DNA from: Monosporascus cannonballus
Lineage: Eukaryota > Ascomycota > Sordariomycetes > Xylariales
Length of the DNA: 64,000 nt
Assembly (NCBI GenBank): GCA_004154925.1
Contig: QJNS01000147.1
Location: forward strand, 62,001 to 126,000
Direction of reading: 5' to 3'
Below the pieces are notes generated by a model. That model saw only the letters and a list, made by a program, of their open reading frames with translations. It was not told the DNA's origin and did no database searches. Of this stretch, positions 37,701-50,642 are shown piece after piece; within the stretch, counting starts at the first letter, position 1, and every line of letters starts with the position of its first letter. A program made the position numbers and the translations under genes.

Positions 37701-38715
37701 ATTTTTTAAAAATAGTATGCGCTATTAAATAAACGAATAAAGGTTATTATCCGCAATTTAAATTTTACTTATATTTAAAATAATCTATAGTATTATTCGT
37801 ATTATTATAATTGCCAGATATAAACAGTAAGTTAATTTTTTATATATTTAATTAACAGATACCCCTATAATATTCGATAATATCGTTTTAAATAGTCGAA
37901 ATATAAAATTATTAAAATTTGAGTAATAAAAACAAATAAACTGATTTCGATTATTTATATACGCTCATTAATAATACAAAAATGTCTAAATAATATTTGA
38001 ACTAAACATATCATATTTAAATAATTTATTTATTTTATGTTGTTATATAAGAATCTAATTTATAAAATATTCAACAGTTAATTTTAATTAAGAAAAAATA
38101 AATATTAAAAAACATAAAAAATAAAATTAAAGCGTATCTTACTTTATATAATAAAAATTAGAATAAAACGTATCTAAAGAATTTTGACCTAGCAAACGAT
38201 CATCATCTATTTTTAAAAACGTTTCGAATTTTCCTTTATTTTATAATTAAAGAATTCGTGTTTTTCGTTAACCTCTAAACGGTCTCGAATTAACTCGCAA
38301 AATATATTATATTATTCAATCAAAATATATATTTCGCCCGGTAATTAATAATTAACGCACTTGGGTTATATTAGTAGAAACTTACAAAACTTTGTATCAA
38401 TAAATAGGAAGTATATATTAAATTTTGGAAAACAATTAAAACCTTATTTTATCCCAAAATGGCCAAATTGAAAAAAGTAAAAAACGTCGATCAACAATCA
38501 GCAATCGAAAAATAAAGTACAGAAAAACAGGGGAAAAGCTTTAGAACGCGAAAAATTAGCTAAAAAACGAAAACGAAATACTAAATAAAAAATATTGAAA
38601 AATGTACTATAATAAAAATTAATTAATAAAAACATATACGTATTATGCTTATTATAGCGTTAAGTTACTGTTATTTTTTACGATGAAAAGGGACGTTTTT
38701 TATCGTAAGAAATGC

Positions 38716-38991
38716 TTAAAATAGAGCAGAGTTTTACACCTACAATTAATCTCGACTAATCAAAAAGCTTATATCTTATATATATATTAAGAGTTCTTTT
38801 TGTCTATAATCTTAACCTTAAAAATACAACTATTACGGTTACTATTTATTATATTTTTCAAAGCTTTAATTATTAAAGTTTGATACTATAAATACAATCG
38901 GATTAAGTTCTTTATTTCGGTAATTCCTTTTTATATTATAATATAACTTATATATTCACACTAATTAAGACCAATTCTTTTTCCTCTAATT
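38716..38991 (+). repeat. Right LTR of the 27.6-39.0 kb element
   Basis: Partner of the repeat at 27,559-27,838. Immediately after it, family-A sequence (ATAATAACAGAATGAAATTT) resumes in register with positions 1,045-1,075 of copy 1. Confidence 0.65.
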
Positions 38992-39440
38992 TAAAATATA
39001 ATAACAGAATGAAATTTTGTTCTTTTTTTTAAATATTGTAATTATTATTTCGTAAATAATTTAATTATAACAGTACGAATAAGGTTTTAATAAGTTATAT
39101 GAATCTTAACTTATAAAAAATTCTTCTTAAACTTATTTAAACATTCGAAAAGCTATAATAATAATTCTGAACCTTGTATATAGAAAAACGCATTTAAATT
39201 AAATTTCTTTTAATTATATAAAATATATGATGCGATATAATTTGTCTTCGTTATCTCGTTATCGGACGATTATATTTAATAGATAATTCGAAATGTCGAA
39301 ATATTACTTAACAAAATAAGCTAAATTATATATAATTAATATCAGCTGGCTAGAAATCGTATTTTTATCTTTTCAAAAGACTTATACTATATATATCGTT
39401 TATTTAAATTTTTATTTTTAGTAAACTTTAATAAAAATAT
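38992..39440 (-). mobile_element. Family A retrotransposon copy 2, continuation
   Basis: This short segment aligns with 1,045-1,480 and 52,630-53,060, continuing the interrupted minus-strand copy. It is cut again near 39,440, where the LTR of another family-A element starts. Confidence 0.65.
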
Positions 39441-42400
39441 TAAAGTAGAGTAAGAGAGATATTATAATCTAACTAGCTTAGCGAGCCTAAAAACGGTTGA
39501 GACAAAAAGAAACTAAACTCGATATAAAAACTGATTATGTAATAAGCTTAAAACTTTTAAAGATCTTAGTACTTTAAACTTTTTAAGCTGTATAAAGAGA
39601 TTTAAAGAACTTAAAAAGCTTAAAAGATTGCACTGTTTAAATATTATAGGCTAAAAGTAAAATGTATAGGTTTGTAATTGTTAAATTTTACATAATATTA
39701 ACATATAATAATAATTTGTTATATAAAGTACTTTTAATATTACGAAACACAATTATAAATATTGTATTATTTAGATTTTCATGATATTTTTATTAATATA
39801 AATTTGTAGAACTTGGATTTAACAATTAATTAAACTTTTAGCCGTTATATATTATAAGTGTTTATTATATTATATTGTTAATTTTAAATAATTTTTTAAA
39901 TTATGAAAATATTAATTTGTATTTAAAAAACTTTTATTTAATACTGTTAGACCCGAATTATGAAGTTTGAAATAAATTGTTAACACTTTATTAATAAATT
40001 TAATGGTGTTTTACTTTTTTACGTTTTACTTATTAAAATAAAATTTAGAACACCGGAGCCGTATAATATAAAAGATAATTTTCGAAAATTTCTAATTTAG
40101 ATACGCATTTATTGCCGATGTTTTTTTCTTAATAAGCTAACGGATTAAGTTCTAGCCGTAAAAGCATATTTAATAGAAAATGCGATCGACTAATTCGACC
40201 TCGTGATAAGAGATTATTTTAAAAGAAATAGGATAAAAAAAGTTTATTAACGAACCCTTTTCGTTATATATTAACTTTGAAAATAAATTACGTAATATTT
40301 TCGGTAACTCGGATAAAAAGCGGTTTTAAAATTAATAAATTATTTATTTATACTAAAGAATTAACTTTTCAATATGCGGTTATTTTTAAAAATTTTATAA
40401 TTAAGGCCGGATAAGAAAATAAAAACAATTAATAGTTCTATCGCTATATTTTATATAAAGTTAAAGGATAATATAATAAATAAAATTATACTGATCGAAC
40501 GATTAATTATTTTAAATAAATATATTGCGAAAATAATTAAAATTAATTACTAACAGTTTGATAAACATTAACAAAAGTAATATATTTACCGATTTAGTTA
40601 TATTAAATTAAATTAAAGACAAAAACATAATACACTTTTTATTTTCTATATTATTGTATTAAAATCTATAAATTTCGATATTACTTAAAAGCGAAATTAG
40701 AACTCGATTAAATGCTTTAATTATAGCAAAAATAAGACATAAAGTTTACAAATACTAAAAATCTAAAGAAACCTCGATAAACTAATTAGACGTCTATATC
40801 TAAAAACAAAAATTAAAGAATAACCGGAAAATTAATAATAATCTTATGAATACAATTTAAGCTCTATGAAAATAAATGTTATTGTAATAAGAAACTTATT
40901 ACGAAATATAAAGATTTAAAGAATTAATACAAAAAGCGTTCAAAAATAATAAAACGTGCGAAAAATATAATTGAAATATTATCGAAAATAAATAAAGGCT
41001 GTTTACTTTAAATTTCTAGATCGATAGAGCAAATTTTATATTAGATATTGTAAGTAACAAAAACATTTAGTAAATAACGAATCAATAAATTAAAGAAACG
41101 ATAATATCGATATTCTCGAAGTATTATTTTATAAAATAAAATCGATAAACGAATAATCCTATAAAATTCGATTAAAAAATAAGATCTGTAAAAGACGTTT
41201 TATACTGTCATAATTAATACAAATTTTATTTTGCTTAAAAAATTAATATAGTATATTATAAGAACTTATTATTAAAAAAGTATTATAGATTTCTATTTTT
41301 AATAAATATTTACTATAAGTTCTTAAAAAGAAATCGTAAAGTAAAAATTAGTACCTTGATTAACGACATATAGAAAAACAATAACGATATAATATAATAA
41401 AGCTTCTATAATAAATAACTAATTTAGCTATTTGATAAAAAACATTATAATAAAATAAAATATAATTATAATAATTTAAAATTAAAGGCGATTCTAAATT
41501 TATTACTTACAATAACTTAATACTATATATATTAAAATATAAATATAATTTAATAAATTCGAAAAAGGTTTTTAAAAGTTTATTTATAAAAAAGCGTAAA
41601 ATAATAAAGTATTAAGAAAATAAAATTTTTTTCAAAAAGAGTTTTATATCTAACAATAAAAACCGTTAATAGTTTTATTATTTTGGAAATATAAATCGAA
41701 ATATATTAATATATTATAATAATAAATTACGAGATTTTAGACGAAGATTACATTATATCGAATATTATTAATAAATTTAAATATTCATAAAATATACATA
41801 AATTTTAATACAGCTATCAATAGCCAATAGTAAATTTTCGTTTACGATAATAAGAGAATTAAATATAAAATTAATGCTTGAAAGACTTTTATTTAAAACT
41901 ATTATTAAATAATACTTTCCAATATACTTCATTTTAAAAATTATAATATAAATTTAAGTAATTTATAAATATAATAATATAAACTTTGGGTTAATTGAAA
42001 AACTAACTAAATGAAGTTCGTTTTATATTTTATCGATAAGCGGTATTTAAAAGAAGGAAATCTTAATATTCGATTAAAAAGAATAATTAATACAAAAGTA
42101 AAAATCTAATAAATATTTTATTGCTTAGAGAAATACAATATAAAGAAAAAAGTATTAAAAAACAATATATCGTTATTATAATTGAAGTAAAATTTAAGCA
42201 ACTAATTAACAGTTTATAATAATAACTTAAAGATTTAAACCGTTGAATTATTAAAATATAATAAATAGGATCATAAAATATTTGTAAAAATAGTTTATTT
42301 ACAAAGTATTATATGATTTATACCTCTAATAAAAGTTTATTATATAAGGTTCAAGAGTATTTCAAAGATCGATTATAAAAGAACAAATTTAAGTTCTAAA

Positions 42401-42561
42401 ATTATTCGTAAAGTGTTTTATATTTTTAATATTTAAAAAAAGACAAATTAAATTTTATAGTTAATTATGGATAGTTAAACTCTATTATTAATTAAAATCG
42501 ATTCTTATTATTTTTAATTATTAACATTAAAAGCCGATTTTAAAAAATTCATTAACCTTTA

Positions 42562-42860
42562 AAGTTCGATTTTCAATATAAACATAATCTTATTAAAATG
42601 AAAAAATAATATAAATAGAATATGATTCTTAATATAAAATACGAATTACTTATCTACTTAGTGATATTAATAAGATTTACGAACGTATTAATAGTTGTTT
42701 AAGAGATAGTAAATTATATATTACGAAAATAAATTTATATATATATTTTATATTATTTTAACGACATTTCTATATATTTAAAAACCGAAATATATACGCC
42801 AAATATACTTTAAAGAATTTTTATAAATATAAACTAATATATATTCGTTTTAGTTAAAAA
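42562..42860 (+). pseudogene. Reverse transcriptase remnant (family A copy 3)
   Basis: The frame starts KFDFQYKHNLIKMKK and reaches YYFNDISIYLKT 63 codons later, in register. This is the spacing of gypsy RT from the F-D-L-x-x-A-Y motif to the Y-L-D-D-I-L-I-Y box. The catalytic box is altered to Y-F-N-D and in-frame TAA stops occur, so it is inactive. Asn for Asp and Lys for Glu are the changes expected from RIP on the opposite strand. Confidence 0.7.
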
Positions 42861-43244
42861 AGTACAAATATTTTCACGTTTGTTAATTATTATAAAAGAT
42901 TTATTTTAAACTTTAGCAAAATCAATATATCTTTAAATAGTTTTATTAAATAAACATTAAATACATATTATAAATAATAAAAACGCATTTATTAATAAGC
43001 TAATTTTAATTATGTACGATTTAATACGTTTCGTGGAATTATAAACGAACATTTCGTATTATAAATTAAACGCTGTAATTAAATAAGAAAATAATTAAAG
43101 TAAATCTTATTTTTTTTATATATTTTTCGTATAAATTAAAAAGAAGTAAATTTAATTATATTCTTTCAGAAAAAACATTTAGAATTAATATTATAATTTT
43201 ATTCGTTTTATTATGATTAGAGAATTTGCTAAACAATAATTTCA

Positions 43245-43362
43245 TATAACGATATGCACAGCTAGTTCTTATAAGGTGGATTAAGGTGTCTAAACCACAA
43301 TTGGGGTTTGGAATTGCTGACCTTTTGATATTGTGGCTAGCGTCGCACTTTCGTTATCTCAG
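43245..43362 (-). mobile_element. Small MITE-like palindromic element, copy 2
   Basis: Reverse-oriented partner of 6,739-6,857. It keeps GTGCGACGCTAG, the CCAAACCCCAATT centre and CCACCTTATAAGAACTAGCT on the minus strand. Its ends form an inverted repeat (ATAACG type). The flanks do not match those of copy 1, so it moved or was copied as a unit of about 118 bp. Confidence 0.55.
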
Positions 43363-45191
43363 ATTTCAATATATAAAGAAAATGGTAAATTTCGATTTTG
43401 TTTTTATTTATAAAAACAAAGCTCAAAAATTGTAAAATGAATATTTTAAGCAAAAAACCATATATAGAAACAAATTAGCTAAGATTAATTATATTACATC
43501 AAATGTTATTATAAAAAGATATTTATTTATATATGAAACTACGGTAATACGAACTATACTATATAATATATATTAAAACATTAAAAAATATAATAATACT
43601 TTAACCAAAAATAAAATGTTAAATATGTTATAAGTTCTAGGAAAATATTAATTACGTAGATATTTAAAAATTTACACCATATTAAAACAACTCTATATTC
43701 TTATTATTTTTTAAAAATTAAAATAATATCTTAAAAAGTTTATCAATAAAATAACTTTGGTAATACGGCTAAAATAAAATATAAGGATATAAATCTTATT
43801 AAATTTAAGTATTATTATTTTTTTAAAAAAAATAAAAATATTTCATTATTATAATTTTTTTACTAAATTTTCGTTATTTAAAAATTGAAAAAACAAATAT
43901 ATTACGATAATAATTTCGTAATCGTCAACAACTTCACGAAGTTTTCTACTTTTAAGTGTTTTAAAGTAGTATATTTTTAAAAATAATATCTATAATATAC
44001 GAATTATTATATAAACTTATTCTAAATAAAAGAATTACATTCATTTTAAAATTCTATTAAAACATTGAAGTATAAATCGATATAAATTATAAATTATTCC
44101 GTGTATTTAAACTTTAAATAAAGGAGTAAATAAACCAGTTAAATTATCTATTAAACACGTATTCACGATTTTATGTTAATTATAAAAAAATAACTAGTGT
44201 AATAGATCATTTGTTACTTAATTAGTATATAATATTAATTCTTATAAATATATTAAAACGATTTTAATAACTCAAAATTTTGGTTTTACGCTTAATATTT
44301 ATAGAGATACGTATAATTAATGTATTAATGCTAAAATAACTTAAATAGCTATATTAAGAAAATAAAAGTAAAAATAAAATGCGTACGTAATGAAATAAGT
44401 TAAGATTATAATTAAAAAGAGTTAAAAAATAATTTTCGAAAAAAAAATTAAGTTATTTTGTTTTAAAAGACATTCAAACGAAAGAACTTAATAGAAATTT
44501 TAATTTTCAATACACCTATTATTATAAATATGGTTAAATAATATAAAATCATTATTAATTATACGTTTTACTAAAAATTAAATTTTTATTTATTTTTTAT
44601 ATTTATTTATTTACATTAATAGTTATTATTATTATAATCTAAATGAAATAAAATAGTATAAGAATGAAAAACAAAATTATATATAAATTGAAAAACTCGA
44701 AATATACGAAAAGAAAAGATATTTAATTAATAATTAATTAAATTAAAAGAATTCTCTGGATTTCGAAAGTATTTAATATTTATTAAACCATATTTATTAT
44801 GAATATTGAAAAATTGTTACGAAAATTTTAAATTAATAATTAATTAATAAAGTGTAAATTAACTTAATATAACGAATCTATTATATATTTTTCTAAAAAT
44901 ATATATAATGTTCGAAATAAAGGTATATTTTAAAAATAATAATATAACGGAAAATAATTTAAAGATGTATTTCTTAAAAAAAACTTAGAGAATTTTCTTA
45001 TAATAAAGAACAGCTGCCTTTAAATATAAACTTAAATTAGTAGCTAAAAGAACCCAAAAACTAAGTAAGTGCTATTTATAACAATCACTGGTTTATTATC
45101 TATTTTAATTTCTAAAGTAAGAATATCGTAAATCTATATAATTTATATGATTTGATCAATTTATCATATTTTATAGATCACATTAATTAGA

Positions 45192-45280
45192 CCAAGAACT
45201 CCCATCCGGAGTTTAGCTGGAGTAGGCCCACGCTAGGCCTTGAAAGTAGACCCCTTCAAAATAAAAACTCCTGTTCTTAT
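45192..45280. repeat. Non-degraded palindromic patch
   Basis: A GC-normal patch of about 90 bp lies in AT-rich DNA. AAGAAC (45,194-45,199) and GTTCTT (45,273-45,278) form outer inverted ends. AACTCC and GGAGTT form an inner 6-bp stem with a 5-base loop, and GGCC occurs twice around CACGCTA. It shares TTATAAGAAC with the small elements at 6,739 and 43,245 and may be a related mini-element or its remnant. Confidence 0.4.
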
Positions 45281-45399
45281 AACACTTAATCGAAAAAGAT
45301 CGCGTGTAGCATTAACGTAATTATTTCAATTATTAATCATTTTTAGTTTTTAGTTAAAACATTCGAATTCTTTTATTTTCTCGACGTTTTTAATATTAC

Positions 45400-45660
45400 G
45401 ACGAAATATTTACATACTTCAACGACGAAAATTTTATCGTTATTTTTAAAAAAATTTAAATTGTTATCGGTAGTACGTAGCGTTTTTCGAATTTATTTTT
45501 TCTTATATTCCAAACGCCTTTTTTCGTTAAAAAGTTTTTGATATTTAATTTTAAATATCTTAAAAACGCTAAAAAAACCGCTATAATGAATATATTACGC
45601 ATATTTCTTAAAATTCTTAAAACCTTTATATTTTACTTGTTTATTTTTTTAACGGAGGTA
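45400..45660 (-). pseudogene. Reverse-oriented extra ORF remnant (family A copy 3)
   Basis: On the minus strand, opposite to the RT of this copy, the frame shows NIKNFLTKKGVWNIRKNKFE, then KRYVLPITI and IFLKIT. This parallels KRFTYYRK and FLEIT in the copy at 25,700-25,920. The location, between the pol end and the 3' LTR, is the same as in the other two copies. Confidence 0.35.
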
Positions 45661-46199
45661 AAAAAGAAATATAATAAAATTTATACCAATAATTTGCTTT
45701 AATAACCATGACCTTAAGATCTTTACTCGAACAAGTTTTTTGGATATAATTAAATATAATAAAAAATAAAAAATACATTATAAATAAAATATTTTTCGAA
45801 CGAAAATTCAAAAAAGAAAAAACATTTAAATTATAATTTAATTGCTTTACTAATCATGGAAACAGCAGAGGTAAAAGAAAAATTAAACCCGACATAAAAA
45901 CTGATTTCGTAACAAGCTTAAGATTTTTATAAGTTTTAATACTTTAAATTTTTAGGCTATATAAAAGAGATTAAAGAATTTAAGGATTTAAAAAGTTAGA
46001 TTACTTGAACAATTTCTGTTAAAAACATAATATATACGTTCGTTATTTAATATATTTTTAATATTACAAAAAGTAATTATAGTTATTTTATTAGTTCGAT
46101 TTTTACTACACATTTACTAATATATATTCGTTCGACTTAGATTAAATAATTAATTAGACTTTTAGCTATTATAAAAATAAACAAAAAGTTTCAGAAAAA

Positions 46200-49100
46200 A
46201 ATATGAAATTAAATTAATTAGTAGTTAAAAACGCAATTATTATAAAAAACATTTGTTAAAAATTTAAAATTAAGATACTTATATAAAGAACTAAAAATAT
46301 TTTTTTTAGTATTTGTAAAATATAAATTAAATAATTTATTTATCTGTATAGTGGACTTTTTATTTTATTTATTCCATTTTAATTAAAGTGCTTTAAAAGT
46401 TAATATTATAAATTTAAAAATAAAATTGAAAACTAAGATTTAAAGGCTTTTGATTTAAAACTATATATCAAAGATTATAACTTAAAATTTTAATTAATAA
46501 TTATAATAAAATATATTTCTAAAAACGTAACATATCTTTTACTTAATCTTAAATATAAATAATTTATTATATATTTATTATAATATATAATTGATACGAA
46601 TTTGAATAAAATATTAATTTAAATATAATACAATAAATTAAACATTAATAAAATATTATATTTTTAATTTTAATTAATAATAGGTAAAGTTTATAATAAT
46701 TACGTGTTTCATTTTTATTATAATATTATAATATTTTTTAATTTAGTATTATTATTTTTATATAATAAATAACGTTGATATTTTAATTTATAAATTCCTA
46801 ATCTTAATTAAAATTATTATTTGATTTTGTAACTATATTACTTATAACGTCAAGTTAAATATGTTTCTATTTAAGTAATGATACAAATTTCGATAATAAT
46901 GTAAAAATAAACGAATAAAATATATATAAATATAATAATATAAATAACGTTAAATTTTAAAAATATTATATAATATATAATTTTATATTAATATTATAAT
47001 TAATGAAAAAAGTTTTTAAATTATTATTTTAAATTATAATTATATAATATTTATATATTATTTTATTTTTTAAATTATTAATTTTTAATTTAAATAAAAT
47101 ATAATTTATAACGATTTTAAAATTTATTCTTATATATATTTAACTTTGAATATAATAAAAATATATAAATTAAATAACTTAATTTATAAAATAAAAATAT
47201 AATACGTTATTTTCGATAAAAATAAATTCGTTTTTTATTAAAACTTATTTATATTTTTTATAAAAAAAGATATATAATTTTATATATTAAAAGTAATATA
47301 CAAAATAAACGAATTTTTTAAAATATTTTAAATCGTATTATATATCGAATTTAAAAACTATTTTATTTAATTTTAATATATTTTATATTTAATTTTAAAA
47401 AACGTATAAATTTAAAATAAATTAATACTTTGTTTATATAATAATTAAAAGAGGTTATATAAAAGAAATTATTTATTTATTATTTATATTAAATTATTAT
47501 TATTTTCGAAATAATTATTTATTATAAAATAATAAATAATTATATATTTAAATAAAATAATTTCCGATTAATAATAAAACATATTTTGAAAAACAAAGAT
47601 ATTAAGTTATTTTTATTAAATATTTTTAATTAATTATTAAGTAATAAATTTATATTAATAATTAAGTCGGTAATTAATTAATAATTAATTAATTATTAAT
47701 TTTATTTTTATAAAGATTAAATTTTTATATTAATATTTTAATATAAAAAAATCAATATATATATAAATATTAAATATATATATTATAATATAATATAAAT
47801 AATTATATATTAATATAATATTATTATTAAATATAATATAATGTATTATTTATTTATAAAATTTATAAATAATATAAATAGAATTTTAATAAATTATTAA
47901 ATATTATTAAAATATAATTATTATTTTATTTTAATTAAAATTCTTTAATATATATTATATTATTTTATAACAAAATATTTATTATATTATATATAATATA
48001 ATTACTTAATTTTTAAAGTTTTAGAAAATATTATTATATGTTTTTAAATTAATAATTTAAATATATAATTATTTAATATTTAATAAAATATTTATAATAT
48101 ATTATATTTATAATTCAAATTTATTTAAAAAAACCATTATTATAATTATTTAATTAAAATTATATATAATACATTTTATTTTATTAATCGAATATTATTT
48201 AAATTTAATTTATTAAAATTAATAATATTAAATATTATAATATAAATAATATATATAAAATATTTTTAAGTTTTAAAATATAATTATATTTTTTATAATT
48301 TTAATAATTATTAAAATATTATTTAATAATAAAAATACGCTAATTATTAATTAATTTATATTCGTTTAATTTAATTTTTAATTTTTAAATATAAAAAAAT
48401 AATAAAATTTAATTTCGAATAATTAATATTTTAATTTTATATTTTGTTTTTATATTTATATTAAATTAAATTTTTAATTTAAAAAATATATTATAATTTT
48501 TATATATAAATTAAAAGGTTTGATGATAATAATTATATTTAATTAATAATATTTAAAATATATTATTATTTAAAATTAAAAGAATTTATAATTATATTAT
48601 TTAAAAATTATATAATTAAATATTTTAATATTTTATATTTTTACATTTAAAAATTTAAAATAAAAATAAAATATGTAATTATTAATATAATATTTTTTAA
48701 ATCTAATTAATAATATTATTTAAGTAATAATTAAACAAATTATTAAAAATAATTTAAAATGTTTTTTATTATTAAAAAATATTTTATTATGTTAAAATTA
48801 AGTTATATATTATATTAATACAAAATCGAAAAAGGTTTTATATATTTAAAATTTAATATATTAATTATAAATTTTCGAGTATATTATTAACATTAAAGTA
48901 ATTTAAAAATATTTCGTAATTTGTTATTAATATATTTGAATGTTATATATTTTTATTTTAATTTGTAAAATTATATTATCAGTATATTATTAGAGATAAT
49001 TATAGATAAAAAATTATAATATTTATAAAACGAAATATTTAAATATATTTACAAATTAATAATATTAATTCGATGTTTTTAAGGTTAAATATTGATAAGA

Positions 49101-49290
49101 AATAAATATTTTAATTTTGCATTTATTTTTCGTAATTATATTTCGTATAATATTAAACTAAAAATATATTTATAAAGTTTATTTTAATAATTTTTAAAAG
49201 TTTATATATAAATATATAAAATAAGTTTTAAAAATTATAACTTATTATAAATCTTTAGTTTAAATGTTTTATTATTTTTATAAATAAGAT
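46200..49290. other. Extremely AT-rich spacer, no gene seen
   Basis: The most AT-rich part of the window, consisting largely of TATAAT/AATTA-like words with almost no C. No open frame or known motif was found. Its composition resembles 8,560-11,070. Confidence 0.7.
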
Positions 49291-49299
49291 TTTTAAAGC

Positions 49300-50228
49300 G
49301 GTTTAGTTGATATATTAGACCTTTAATAGTTACTTCTGGATTAGAAGCTATAGCTATGGTTACGGCTGCTGCGCCGCAGGCGCAGCCACAACCTCCAATA
49401 TGGGGTCCTGATTGCGATGAGGCAAGGCTTGGGAAGCTTACATGAGTAGTTGCCGACAAGCTTCGACCTTGATGAACCTTACACCCGCTGGCTGGTTCGG
49501 CAGGGTCGAGATGTTAAGATTTGTGCTGTAAACCTTAAGGATAAACCTTAAAGGTAAACCTTAAAGGTAAATCTTGAGGGTAAACCTTAAGGGCAAGCCT
49601 TAAGTGCGCATAAAAGGCTTTGCGAGCCCTCGCCAGTCTTACGGCTTGATCGTTCCACGGTTCTCGAGTTACCATCAACCAAGACAGCATGCCCGAAGCT
49701 TTATATAAGAACTAGAAAATTGTATGCCTCTACGAAGCAATTTAACTACACTCACCGCCACCATCCACTGCATTACATTAATGGCCTCTATGCCTCGGTT
49801 ATATCGTTAGAGGATTATCGAAAACGATGGCAAAAGTTCCAACAATCTACGTAAATAAATAATATCATCCTGGGTACAATGTAATTTGGCTAAAGATTGT
49901 AAACAACGGTTGGTAAGTGCTACGAACGTATTAACTGCTCCCGTACCCATAAAACGTTGGTAGCTACGTTTGTCAGATGCCGCGTTAACGACTTAAAAAA
50001 TCGTTAAGAATGGGGTCAAAGAGTCCAGTTCACTGTCAATCTCTTTGATACCTATCCAATTCAGTGCTGTACCGTATTGGCTTACGCGGCTGTAATCTAA
50101 CGGCTCCCTGTTGGACTCAAAACGGTAAGCCCTCGAACCGTTATTAGTTCGAGCTTAGTTAGCTCTGCGTGGTTGCATTCCAACGTGCCCTCATGTAACA
50201 CAAAGGAAAGTGGCTGCCTGTGACGAGC
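49300..50228. other. Less-degraded pocket between AT-rich blocks, unidentified
   Basis: About 0.9 kb has near-normal composition. It includes a GC-rich patch at 49,355-49,440, a 13-bp tandem repeat, and about 600 bp (49,620-50,228) of unbroken-looking sequence with no recognised protein. The frame 49,235-49,459 (minus) has a Cys/Gly/Ala-rich centre but reads into AT-rich DNA, so coding is doubtful. It may be a younger transposon fragment or an unrecognised gene relic. Confidence 0.5.
49528..49605. repeat. 13-bp tandem repeat, six units
   Basis: Six exactly 13-bp units run head to tail with the consensus GTAAACCTTAAGG. Units differ by one to three substitutions and there are no length changes. 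The array lies within the 0.9 kb less-degraded pocket. Each unit carries the near-palindrome CCTTAAGG. Confidence 0.9.
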
Positions 50229-50524
50229 TAGGCGGTTTAACCAACTATTAAACTTTAAGTCGACGGGTTTATGTTGGCAGGAGTATCGTGGAAATCTGAG
50301 CAATAGATATAGTAACGTGTTACGTCTCGTAATGCCAAGGGTGCCTTGGGTAACGATATTATATTATAAGCTAAAATTATTTAAACTATAAAAATAATAA
50401 GCGTATATATTTGTATAAGTTAATAAAATTTTTATTAGATCTTGTCGTTATTACAGATCCAATATTATTAAATTCGGCTGGTTTCGTATAGACCCATTTG
50501 GATCTTGACATTAAGAAAGATTTA
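50228..50524 (-). repeat. 3' LTR of family A copy 4
   Basis: Matches 63,703-64,000 over about 300 bp, including GATCTTGTCGTTATTACAGA and the end AAGAT(T/C)(T/C)AAA. The match runs to the window edge on the right, so the full LTR length is unknown. This copy keeps more C/G in its first 120 bp than its partner. Confidence 0.8.
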
Positions 50525-50642
50525 AATTACGTAACCTTTTTATGGGTCCGACCGTCTTTATGGCCGATTCTGGGTTGGGTCGTAATACGATTTCCCTTTT
50601 CCTAAGATCTTTACTTTTAAAGATTTTCCGGCCGTTTATATT

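Larger units (their letters stand above)
27559..38991 (+). mobile_element. Ty3/gypsy-like LTR element inserted in family A copy 2 (~11.4 kb)
   Basis: Direct repeats of about 280 bp bound this block (27,559-27,838 and 38,716-38,991). They share TAGAGCAGAGT, AAAGCTTTAATTATTAAA and TAATTCCTTTTTAT in the same order. Family-A sequence stops at the left LTR and resumes at the right one, so this is an insertion. The plus strand keeps an integrase trace at 34,270-34,760. The total is long for a fungal gypsy element, so a further nested insertion or an extra 3' region (35,000-38,700) is likely. All frames are RIP-broken. Confidence 0.7.
39440..46190 (+). mobile_element. Family A retrotransposon copy 3, plus orientation
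   Basis: Direct repeats at about 39,440-39,850 and 45,830-46,175 share CGA(T/C)ATAAAAACTGATT, CTATATAAAGAGATT-like and TTTTAATATTAC words. They are the reverse complement of the family-A LTR seen elsewhere, so this copy runs on the plus strand. It is about 6.7 kb. An RT trace lies at 42,562-42,860, and a minus-strand extra ORF trace lies near the 3' end. It contains the small element at 43,245-43,362 and a palindromic patch at 45,192-45,280. Confidence 0.7.

Noticed and set aside
49235..49459. 74-codon minus-strand frame with a Gly/Cys/Ala-rich core
   Set aside because: Its second half reads into AT-rich degraded DNA; the core is the repeat motif shared with the island border rather than a supported gene.
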